64,000 nt of DNA from Liolophura sinensis (lineage: Eukaryota; Mollusca; Polyplacophora; Chitonida; Chitonidae). Positions within the stretch are counted from its first letter, which is position 1. Every line of letters begins with the position of its first letter. The notes under the pieces are model-generated. The model was not told where the DNA came from, ran no database searches, and saw only the letters and a program-made list of their open reading frames with translations. Both the position numbers and the translations under genes were made by a program. This document shows positions 1 through 11,400 of the stretch, in pieces. Location of the stretch: contig NC_088295.1 in assembly GCF_032854445.1 (NCBI RefSeq), positions 39,545,385 through 39,609,384 of the forward strand. The letters are read 5' to 3'.

Positions 1-219
1 TACCACACACGTGGCAAAGACAGTGAAAAAGTAACATCTCACAGAACAACAGGGGAGAGGGACAAAACATCACGTAACTGCTCAGGATCTGAAAGATATC
101 CTACGCGAGGTGCGGCAGAAGATAAGGAAAGACGGCGCCCGCCTGTTGAGTCTAGGGAACGCGATCGAAATGCGCGTGTTAAATTCGATAGCCTCCGGAG
201 TGACAAAACACTAAAGTAG
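1..219 (+). CDS. 3' terminal coding exon of an unidentified charged protein (partial)
   Basis: Frame 1 is open from the first base to a TAG at 217-219, 72 codons without an ATG, so this is the end of a gene that begins to the left of the window. The peptide is very hydrophilic, rich in R, E, D, K, S and T (for example RGAAEDKERRRPP and ESRERDRNARVKFD), and ends LRSDKTLK. Base composition is more GC and CpG rich than the AT-rich DNA that follows, as expected for an exon. I do not recognise a family: the composition fits a disordered C-terminal tail. The opposite strand is also open here, but its peptide looks like a shadow. Confidence 0.6.
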   Translation, partial: YHTRGKDSEKVTSHRTTGERDKTSRNCSGSERYPTRGAAEDKERRRPPVESRERDRNARVKFDSLRSDKTLK

Positions 220-696
220 ATATGTAAAATTGACCACATATAACCAATGGCAGGACTCAAATAGGATATGGTTGACCGTTGTTATTGTTTTTAGTGTATC
301 TTATTTATGCCTAAACCCTGATTTAATTGGAGCTCAGGCCATATATTCCTCTGATGTGTTTTATCTAATTTACCTAAATGTACACATGTAAGGGTTTTCC
401 GAAAATGCTTTAAAGTCTTTGTGACTATAATCCCTTTCACAATTCATCAAGATTCATTTGAGCTTAAAGCCTTGTAAGTGTTATAATTTTAGTAGTTCAC
501 GTAATCAACCATATATTTTACATGTACTAAATCCAATGGGCATTTTTATATACTTGCGAATTAGCAAACAGAAACGTAACATACTTTCCCATTTAATTTA
601 TATTGCAGACAATACTTTCCTCAGAATGGTGATTCGGGAATTCCTTGACTGAATATTCTGTGGTAATGCACCAGTGAATTGTGTGAAATGTGTAAA

Positions 697-702
697 ATTA
701 AA
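697..702 (+). promoter_or_regulatory. Possible poly(A) signal (ATTAAA) of the left-hand gene
   Basis: ATTAAA followed within about 20-40 bases by T/GT-rich sequence (tgtgtatgtag). It is the first hexamer of this kind I noticed downstream of the stop at 217-219. Weak evidence only. Confidence 0.25.
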
Positions 703-1636
703 ACAAATTTATGAACAAATGTGTATGTAGTTCAATATGAGTGTTTCATAATGATCAAAACCTGCTCCACAAGCATTTGTATGTGCAAAGTTGACTAATT
801 AATATGGCTGCGGGTGTCTGCATCATATGTTACCATGGCAACACGCTGTTGGTTACTTCAGTATAGCCACTAAAATAGAGTGTTCGAATCTGTAGAGATC
901 TCATCACTGGCATGCAGGCTGGAAATGCTTGGAATTTTCACAGGTATACCACTAATTGATCATGTGGGGATGTTTTTGAAGCATTTTGAAGTTCAATGAC
1001 AATCGGTTAAATATTTTTTAATGTAATTAGGCCTAAGACTTTTCCACGTACATTATAATTTTTCAACTGCCAGTACAACCATTATTTTGAAACATTCTGC
1101 GATAACTATGAGATGTATGGAAACAGCACAGTTTTAGGAAGCTTGCATCTGAGATGGCATAAAAATGATCATTTTAGCGTCATTTTATAATAATTGTAGG
1201 CATGAACTCCACTGAAAGTGATCTTGAGTGATTTCAGATTTACACTATTCAGATTTTCGTGCAAGTCTTCTTAAAACACTGTACCTTTTTCCATTAAACT
1301 TTGCAAACATCTTGCCTATCCTCTAAACTTGTGAAAGCTTAAGTCTTTACATATAATTATCCTGTTGTGGTACTTAGTGTGTATATATAATGCTGAACTA
1401 GAGCAATACTATTTAAATAATGTTTGAAGAAAAGACATTCAACTCCAGTTGAAACTTCAGAATTTCGCCTTTGATCGAACTTTAGGATTGCTAAAAACTA
1501 ATTGTATGCCGGGTTTTGAAGTTACCTAAATTCGAAAACCATGGAGTTTTGGAAAAACTATGATCCTGTTGCACTTTCGTACATATTACTGTCAATTTAG
1601 TCATACAGAAATAAATCCATGTGTATATTCCATTTT

Positions 1637-1876
1637 GGGCCGGAGGTGACCGATCTAGGTGGTTAGCCGCAAGCGCGGTCCAGTGACCCATGAGCATCTC
1701 AGCATTGCGGTCACTGTTCGTCCAGCTCATTATGGCTTCCTCTCTGGTCGTTCGTGGGAAGGTCGTTCAGCAACCTATGGGCAGATCCCGGTTTCCTCCC
1801 ACCACATTTCTGGTCGCTGCCGTGTAAGCCGAATATTCTTCAGTACGGCGTAAAACACCAATATATAAATAAATAT
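1637..1876 (+). mobile_element. SINE family A, near full length
   Basis: The head has tRNA-like pol III boxes (ctaggtggttagccgc). The conserved body runs through the 'gggaaggtcgttcagcaacc' and 'ggtttcctcccacca' blocks, and the tail 'gtacggcgtaaaacacc' ends in (aaat)n. The same body recurs about 17 times in the window in both orientations, which establishes it as a dispersed family. Confidence 0.85.
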
Positions 1877-2360
1877 ATTTCGCTCGGATTGCTTAATTTG
1901 TACTAGCCCGGGACCTCGGTCAAAGGGTGACTTATAAATAAATAAACATATTCCATGTAATCCAAACATGACAACAATAAAATATCAATCTTGGCATTTT
2001 TAAAATTTGAAAGGTCTTTAGGCAGACTTGCGAATTATTTACACTGGTGATTGGTCTGGGTGAAAAACAATTTAATCCATCCCTTTCCCAACACCCAACC
2101 CGGAACGACGTAAAAGTCACAAACCACTTAATACATAATAATCAGTGTTGTTTAACGCACCACAATGTGGTAATGTTGTTTGTAACGCAATTTTACTGAA
2201 GTATGTAAAGTTTTGTGCGTTTTAAATTTTGATGTACTGATTTGGGACATATTTGCATGCGCTTATCTTGGATGAGTTGTGTCCCCTTGTGTCAGATTTG
2301 ACCGGTAGTTGTCAATATTTCACCACGTGGAGTGACAAAAACGAAGTTATCCGAAATAAC

Positions 2361-2444
2361 ATGCCAACTACTCTAGAAACCTGCCATTCGAACAATACGA
2401 AAATGGCAAATAAGGTGAAAAACGAGAAGAAAGACAAGAAAAAG
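2361..2444 (+). CDS. DDX21: DDX21 exon 1 (start)
   Basis: Codes for residues 1-28, a lysine-rich start ending KNEKKDKKK, with donor AAG|gtaggt in phase 0. Lysine-rich N-termini are usual for DDX21. ATG 2361 has A at -3; ATG 2403 is in frame and has A at -3 and G at +4. An in-frame ATG at 2253 also exists upstream. Confidence 0.75.
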
Positions 2445-5400
2445 GTAGGTTTGTTCATGTTTCGTAAACGGTAGGGTGTCAGTGGCCTGAGAGGCTGTTG
2501 TTGTTGTTGGTATGAGTTAAATGGCATATGTGTCTATGCTACATGATGTACATTAAGCGGTACATGAAGTATAGCTACCAGACCAGCCCCGAGAGACTTC
2601 AACTCCTTTTGTTATATTGGCCTAGCGTTGTTGGAATCTCGACGCTAACAGTATTAATTTCGTACTCAAGGAAGGTCCAGGCAGATTCTATACGTTATCG
2701 GACAAGTCTAGTGCAAATAAAAGACACCAACCTCAAGACCTGCTTTTCGCACCCACCTCACCACCACCGCCACCGCGACTGCCACCACCACCTCATGCCA
2801 ACCACACCTACTCGCCGAAAAATAGATTTATTATCGCCATGAAGGCTTCCATGGCACACGCTTCTCGTTCGTGAAAGTGAAATGTTCAACATGGCACAGA
2901 TAGACAGCCACCAAGCGAATTGCACATTAGTTCTTATGTACCTGTAGTCCAATCTGGTCTCTCAATACATACTATATGTCTGTCTTTTAACTGAATTTAA
3001 TTCAACAATTTAAACGCATTCCATATTTATTGTCACTCCTGAAGTGTTGAAGTTTTCAGAAAGTACCAGTATGCTCATGCTATCTTTCACATTCCCTTTT
3101 AGCCAGGTCTTCAAGATGGACTTACTGTGCTATAGTAAATTCTGATTTTCATGCTAAAACTGCGTCCATCTCTGCATCTCAAAAAACATGAGCTCGGTGT
3201 AACTGGTTTCAGTGAGAACGGCCGTAGTAGCTGAATGGCGATGTTCCTTTTTTAATGTTTGTACTGGTGTATAGTCATGGCTTGCTCCCATTCATCCATA
3301 AAGTTTTGGAAAACGGTTGATTACCAACCTTCTGGGCCTGTCCAGTTAATCCTTTAAGATGCTTAGACTGTTAAAAATCCCAAGCTGTCTATCATCCCAA
3401 AGGTAAATAAATATCCATCAATATTTTATCAGGTTCGGCCTCTTGGCTGATATCGAATTATGAAATGGTCACCGTATTCTGTCTAATGGGATGCGGATGG
3501 ATGGTTTACCTGGTTCCCAGGACTAGTAACCACAAATGATAGGAAGGTGGGGCCAGGAACCTGAATAGTATATGTGAACTGATATGTGGCCATTTTGTGA
3601 TGCTCAAGTGAGCAGAGAAGTTGAACCTGAATACATATGGTTTGATATTTACCTTTGGGAAGATCACTTCCCAGGTATTCATTAATTGTAAAAAGCAGAT
3701 TCTGTAATTAATTCATGTCTTTCTGCCGTTTAACAGCACCAACTGTTTTTACTGAAATTGGAGAAAAAAAGGAAAAGCATTATTCAGAAATTGTGGTTTA
3801 TTCCAAGCTTTGGAACATTGTTTGAAGGACTGTGCTGTACTCAAAGAAATTGTTTTAATAATGTTGATCAGAAAAACAAGGTGAATGGAACATCTGAAGA
3901 AAACCTCACAAATGACAGAGGGGATGTAGCTGTTGCTAATGGTACCTTAGAGACTTCACCAAAGCCAGAAGATAAACCATCAAGGCCACCTGCTGAGGCA
4001 GAGGGAGATTTCAGCAATTTCAACATATCAGACAGCACTATTCAGCTGTTAAAAGGTAGATCAGACTATCATCTAACATTCCTGCTTTTGTGTAACCTTG
4101 CTCTAGCAGAAACAGTAGAGAATTTTTTTTTTTTTGTGACACCAGTTTTATTTATAGGTGTATGTTGTATTTTTTTTTTATTTACAGGTGACCTGACACA
4201 AAAATGGATTGAAAATAAAATTGTGAATCAAACTTTTTATTTTGTCAGATGTTTTCTTGTTAAAGGAAAAACATCTTGAGTTGGACCCTTTTAGGACGGT
4301 CAGTTTTGTTACACTAGCAGATTTTTAGTGTTGGCCGTACTAGTAGATGAGCAATTTTCATTAGGGTTGATTTGCATGTTCTGATTTGTTATGTACTTCT
4401 CGAAAGTCATTCATGTGGCAACAGTTTGCCAGTCCATTTGGAGAGTACATGTATTGGGAGCCACGTATTTATTAATGTTTTATGAAAAAAGAAAAACACA
4501 CATTGAAAAAAATTTATTCCAAAATATTAGACATTATTTTTCATTAAAGATAATATTTCACATTTTTCAAGCATGTCTAGACTTCAATCTTGACAACATT
4601 TGTAACTAATGCTATTTTAATTTCCTTTGTAAAAATGTTGTATTTTTTCTCTTTCCACTTAGTGGAATATGCTAAAGTATCACAAGATATAAACTGTAAA
4701 ATATCTGAACTTTTTTGTTTGGCAGAGAAGGGTGTCACATACTTGTTCCCGATTCAAGCAAAGACATTTGACTCTGTGTATGCTGGACATGATGTTATTG
4801 CACAAGCCAGTAAGTTACCTCCCACTAATATTCTATATCTTATCGCATGTACAGCTGAAATCTTTTCTTGAGAGAGGCAATTTTTCCTATTTATTTCAGC
4901 CACATAGCTGACATAAGGTTTTACAGAGAAAACCTTCCTTAGAAGTGTTTTTAAGATATAAGTACTTGGGTATTGTTAATTCATTTGTCTGAGCTCATCC
5001 CACTGCTATTCATAGCTTTGAGCATCCGGGCTACTGGCAAGGATTTATTTATTTGATTGGTGTTTCACCCCCTACTCCAGAATATTTCACTTATGCAACA
5101 GTGGCCAGCATTATGGTGGGAGGAATCCAGGCAAAGACCAGAGGTGATTAATAACATGGAACCCAATGGGCGCAGTGCATTTTTGCCAATTTCTGAGTTT
5201 AAGTACTACATAACAACGATACTCCAGTACTCTGGTCACATGACTTAAGAGTATGCTGATGATTGGCTCAGAACAACTATGACATCACTGCAAAACTATG
5301 AGTAAGTTGATTCCTCGACTTCTGTGAGCCTGAATTTAAGACAGGATGTTTATTAGTTTCCTGAGGAAGAAGGTGGATTTAATACTGTAATACTGTGTGT

Positions 5401-8400
5401 AGACTAGTTTCCGCCAGCCTTCACTGACCACTATCAGCAGTCATTGCAGTGAAATATTTTTTAACATAGCAGTAAAACAGAAAATGATAAAAATCTGTTT
5501 TCCTCAAACTTCTGTTTAGTTGTGCTTGAAGCTTGTTTTACACTTTTTCAGTGTTTTTATGCTGTAATGATTCTTAACATTTTTATCCTTTTAGGAACGG
5601 GAACTGGAAAAACGGTAAGTTATGGACTTCATAATTAACACTTTAAGATATAAGAAAATGCACAATCTTGGTTTAAAAATGCATCATGTGTTTTTTCAGA
5701 TATGTATCCGTAGTTCAGAAAATTTCTGTCAGCACACAATTAAGTCCTCAGATTTTTTGGTTTTGTTTGGAATGAGTGAAATTTCACCAGTTACGTGACT
5801 TGTATAGCTGATAAGTTGTGGTTCTGTTAATCATAATTTCAGCTGTCATTTGCTCTTCCGTTGGTGGAAAAACTTCAGAAGAAAGAAGTTAAAGACAAAC
5901 GAGGGAGACCACCTAAGGTATGTATCATTCTCACTGACTCTCATACTCAGACCTGCTCTAATTGTCTGTATTACTTTGATTTACTGTAATACTATAATAT
6001 TTTCAAGGGAAAGACCATAAAATCCTACTTAAAATGCCAACACTTAAGTTCTTCTGATGAGAAATTAATCGGAAAAAAACTTTTAAGTGTCTCTATAAGT
6101 TGATTTAATCAACCAGAATAAAGCAAAATGTGTCAAGTGATAAAAGCTAACTGTCAGCCATCCATAAGGTATTGAATGTTATTAACTTCCAAAACCCCCT
6201 ATCGTTTCTGTATCAGGTCTTAGTGATGGCACCAACCAGGGAGCTGGCTCGTCAGGTTAGCAGTGATTTCCAATCTATCAGTCGCTCACTTAGTATTGCC
6301 TGTTTCTACGGAGGAACACCCTACCACCCTCAAGGTAAGTTATGTGCAACAGATAGCAGGTATTAAAAGTCTAAAGTTATAATTTTTATATGTATTCAAA
6401 GGGTGGAGTTGTAATTTTTGTATGTGTTCAAAGTGTGAAGTTATAATTTTTATTATGTATTCAAAGTGTGAAGTTATAATAATTATATGTTTTCATGTCT
6501 GTTGGATGTAAATTAAACTTTGTCTAATATAATGTTAGACATACTGAGATTTCATTTTTAGTTTTTAAGCAAATCTTCTAATGCTTTAAGATGCCCCACC
6601 ATTTTTGAAATAGTGATAATTTGCATGCAAAAAAGTAGCTAAAACAGTTGAAATATCACAGGGTAAATGCGTGTGACTAGTGTGAGGAAGATCCAGTCGT
6701 CTTATGAGCAGTAATCCTGATAGTGATTCGTCGGATGCGTTGGCTTGAAGGTAGTTTTGAAATGTCTTTAATGTTGTGATATAACGAGTAGTACATTTTT
6801 TTTACTTGCATTATAGAAATGTGTTTTCACACTTTTTGCCAACAAATGTGCCAGTGGTTAAGAAATGAACTATATAATGAACTACATGCCTCTCACCACC
6901 TGTGACCAATTTATATGCTGTTTCTTTTTCAGAGAAAGCCATAGCAGATGGGTTAGATGTTCTGGTGGGCACACCTGGTAGACTACTGGACCATTTTGAG
7001 AAGGGAAACATAGACTTGAGCAAACTCAAACACATTGTGCTGGATGAAGTTGATCAGATGTTGGACATGGGCTTTGCAGATACTGTAGAATCTATTATAA
7101 AATCTGCATATGAGAGAGGTGAGTTTACCAAATTTTTTACAAATTATTAATTACAGGTGTTTCATTATGAGGATTATGATTAGTTCCATTGAAATGTCCA
7201 TAAATTAACTACCGTAGTGAATGAAAAAATGCGTTTTAAAAAGCACATGAAGGCCTTACAATGTCACTTTTGTTCCTGATAAGAAATTAATCAAACCTGG
7301 TAGAGAAAAACTCATGTGGCACTCTGACGAGTCTTGTAGAATCAAGTAAAGTGTGTCACTTAACGCTTAAGTTTAGGTCAAATACAACATGTGGCCATCT
7401 TTGCTTTATTGTGTTGAGCAGAAGATGGCAAGAAACCTCAGACGCTGTTGTATTCAGCCACACTACCCCCGTGGGTGTACCAGACCAGCAAGAAGTACCT
7501 GGGGGAAGACGTGAAGACTGTGGATCTGATCGGGGAACAATCTATAAAGACAGCCACTACTGTACAGGTAGGCTGTAGTCAATAATGAAAAACAGCCACG
7601 TTGTCCATGCCTAGTACACTTTTCTTAGGGGATGTAGCTAAACAGATGTCTGAGTGCACTTCAGATGTCAGCGTGGAGTGGGTTATGGTCTAGTGGTTAG
7701 AGGCGTATGTCAGTGGCACTGACCCACAGGATGCAGGTTCAAACCCAAATTTTGACAGGGAATTTGAAGATTACTCCATTCAGTCGGCTTGTGCAGGGGT
7801 CCTCTGGAGTTGTACGAGGCAGTTGGTAAGCTTATGTGGCTGTATGGGCAGTCAAACCTTCATTAAGGACCACTTGTCTTCCATATAGTTATGGTGTGCA
7901 TATATTTACATCAAATGCGAGAAAGTTTGCCAAAACTTGCCAAATGTCAGTTGTGTATGCCTTGCACTCCGGTTGTCTCAACTTACAAAACTGACTGTCA
8001 TTGCATAAATGAAAAAATCTTGAGTGTGAAATTAAGCATCATATAAATAAAATAAAATGCTAAGTGATTTCTGCGGATTTGCATCCTGGTATTTTTGCCT
8101 CATAGTTGTCATTAGTGGCTGGTTGTGTTATGGTATAGCATTATTTGTCTCCCCTTACATAAACTTAGCATTTTACCACTATATCTTACAGAACCATTTC
8201 ACTTTAATAAAGTGATTCAATTTGTTGGCTTTTTATCTGAACCTCCAGAGCAGAATCCCTTGCAAAACACAATCACCTCATTTTAAAATTTAGTTATGAA
8301 TTAATGTTCATCTGCATGTATTTGATGTGTCTAATGGAGAATGTGTTGTTGTTGCAGCACCTGGCTATCAAGTGTGGGTACTTTGACAGAGCGGCCACCC

Positions 8401-11400
8401 TTGGGGATGTGGTACAAGTGTACAGCGGGAAACATGGCCGTGCCATGATCTTCTGTCAGACCAAACGCGAGGCGGATGAACTGGCCACTTGTGCTGACAT
8501 CAAGCTCGAGTGCCATGTACTCCATGGGGATATTCCTCAAGATAAACGGGAAACTGTATTGAAGGTGAGCTTTCCCTGTATTTGTTTCTCTCATTTCCTT
8601 GGTGTTTCCATCGTGTACTCCATGGGGATATTCCTCAAGATAAACGGGAAACTGTCTTGAAGGTGAGGTTTCCCTGCATTTGTTTCTCTCATTTCCTTGG
8701 TGTTTCCACTGTGAGGACAGCGTCCAAGTTTGGAAAAAAAAGCTGGAGATTTTTGTTCAGAGGATATGCTATACAATGGATGATTGTCGACCTTTGGGTT
8801 TCTGGATTATCCTCCCAAACTAACAACAGCAGCTGTAATAAAACTTAAAAAGCAATGCAGACTATGCAGATTCCTATCATTTATTCTTGCTTTTAGGACA
8901 TACAAATCTTGACACTAAAGGAGCTCTTTATTTACCAGTATCACTGCTGGAGTATCAACACAGGACAGGAGTTAACAGTCATGAATTTATCTATTGAAGG
9001 AAATGGTAGCACTGGGCCAGGCGAACATTTTGTATGATGGCATAAAAGAACTGTTGTTTTTTTATTTTTATTTTTACAGAAATATAAAGAAGGACGATAC
9101 AAAGTGTTGGTGACCACAGATGTTGCTGCCCGAGGCCTTGACATTCCAGAGGTTGATCTGGTAGTACAGTGTAACCCACCAAAGGTGGGCTACCTCCCCT
9201 GTTAGGAAAACAAGACAAAACAAGAAGCAAAACAAAACAAGAAGCCATAAAAATCTTGACATAGGTTGACGGTCAAAATCTGGACCTTTCTATGCCGGCA
9301 GTTGGGAGGGGCGCGCAATGTCAAGGGAACGTCACCACCTGTCTCCTTGTATCCTCTCGCTCAGGATTTCAAACTTTCATCATAAAACTCACACCTGCCT
9401 GAAGCTTAGACAGTTTCCATAATTTTGATACCAAGCATGCACCTGTATACCAAAAATGGCAGGCTGGCAGCTAAAAAAAAGACTTTACACCCTAAAATAC
9501 ACAGAGTTACATTCGTCCCTACCAAAAAACGGAAGTTGTAATCGGGGTCTGTGTCCAACTACGTATTTTCTTTTTTTGTTGCATTTGGACAAATGTTACT
9601 GAGTGAGTGCATGGGGTTTAACGTCGTACTAACAGTTTTTCAGTCATATGAGTCCTTTAAGTGCATGTAATATGCCTCTCTGTTAAGGACAAATGTCACT
9701 GTAAATTACATTTTCAAAAATGCAGTGATTATTGAGTGCAAAATCCTCAGTCTCCAAAATTTTCATTTCCATTTCTTCAAGATGCTTAACAGGTTGTAGA
9801 AACTCTATCCTAAAGTGGGTGAAGTTAACATTTTTAATCCATTGTTGACAGGTGTGCAAACATCTCAGTTAAATAGGTCTTTCAGCAACCTGCAGATGGT
9901 CGTGGGTTTCCCCCAGGCTCTGCATGGTTTCCTCCCACCATAATGCCGGCTGCCATCGTATAAGTGAAATATTCTTGATTACGGCGTAAAACACCAATCA
10001 AATAAATAAATACATCTCAGTTAAATGCACAGGGCAGGCATTTCCTCATGCCAAGTGACCAGTTTGGTGGACTAATGGTTAGAACATCCACCTCGAGTCC
10101 GGGGACCGGCCCTGATGGCACAGTTGTTAGAGAGTCTACTTCGGGAGCGGTAGATCCAGGGTCAATCCTTGGTTGAGTCACACCTGAGACCTTAAAAGAG
10201 GAAGTTGTATCTTCTTCGCTTGGCGTTCACATGAAAGGGATAGTGCAACGACTGGTTGACCCGTATCAGTATAATGGCTCGGGCGGGACAGTTTACTTGC
10301 CTTCGGTAAGGCGTCTCAGTGAAGCAGCACTAGATAAAAGAGCGGCAACAAGGAGGCACATTACATGCACTCTAAGGATTCCTTCATCGTCATATGATTG
10401 AAAAATTGTTAAGTACGACGTTAAACCCCAAGCACCCACTAACTCACTCGAAACTAGAAGATCCAGGATGAAACCTGGGTCTGGTCATACCAAAGACTCA
10501 GCACTGCCAATGTAAGAACAAAGAAACAGGACTGGTTTGCCCAGTGTCTCTATAATGCGACTGAGTGGGGTGTCATGTCTGGTGTCTTCGGCGTGATACT
10601 TCAGTGGCGGCATGGACTCGCTCTGCCACAAGGAGAAACAGTACATGTACACACAACTAATGATGTCATATGACTGAAAAATTTTTAAGTACAATGTTAA
10701 ACCTAAAGCATTCATTCATTGATTCTTGCCATATTACAGGACGTGGATTCATACATTCATCGCTCCGGCAGAACAGGACGAGCAGGAAGAACAGGAGTTT
10801 GTATCTGCTTTTACAAACCTCAGGAGGAATATGCTCTTCAGTTCGTGGAGAAACGAGCTGTAAGTTTCAGGGACATTCAGCATTCTGCCAGATTAGGTTT
10901 ATCAACATGTTCCCCATATAATTCTTAACTAGCAAAAGTCAGTGGTTTAATCCAGGCCATCTGGTTTTCTCCACCCAAGAATTGACATCATACAAGTGAA
11001 ACATTCCTGCTGACAGTGTGAACACCAACCAGATGTATAATTAAATAAATACAATTCTCCCAAATAGCTGCAGTATGACAAATGGATTTTTGCCTGAATT
11101 ACAATGACAGGTGTTGAGTAATATGTGTGAATTTTGGGAAAATAAAACAATACCTAGTCTCTGTATGGCAGCCATAGTTTTAGCTGTAAGTTTAGAATGC
11201 ATGCTTTGTACATACTAATCAAAGGATGAAAATACCAATCATGCTAATTATTGATACCATGTTTTCAGGGGATCAAGTTTAAGAAGATTGGAGCACCGAC
11301 AACAGATGACCTAATCAAGGCTGTCGCATCCGATGCCACCAGGTGAGAGTGTACTTCCAGCCTAGGGTGAAAGTACCAGGGTGAACACAACACTACAGCC

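Larger units (their letters stand above)
220..2360. other. Intergenic region: 3' UTR of the left gene and upstream region of DDX21
   Basis: AT-rich DNA between the stop at 219 and the DDX21 start. The first few hundred bases are presumably the 3' UTR of the left-hand gene; an ATTAAA at 697-702 is a possible poly(A) signal. A full-length SINE lies at 1637-1876. The 5' UTR of DDX21 should lie shortly before 2361, but I see no TATA box or CpG island that would fix its start. Confidence 0.5.

Noticed and set aside
7690-7760. tRNA gene
   Set aside because: A and B boxes are present but no full cloverleaf is evident, and the sequence continues into a SINE body and tail.
8582-8848. Separate small gene repeating [12 protein letters not shown]
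   Set aside because: It is the duplicated end of DDX21 exon 9 read on into the intron.
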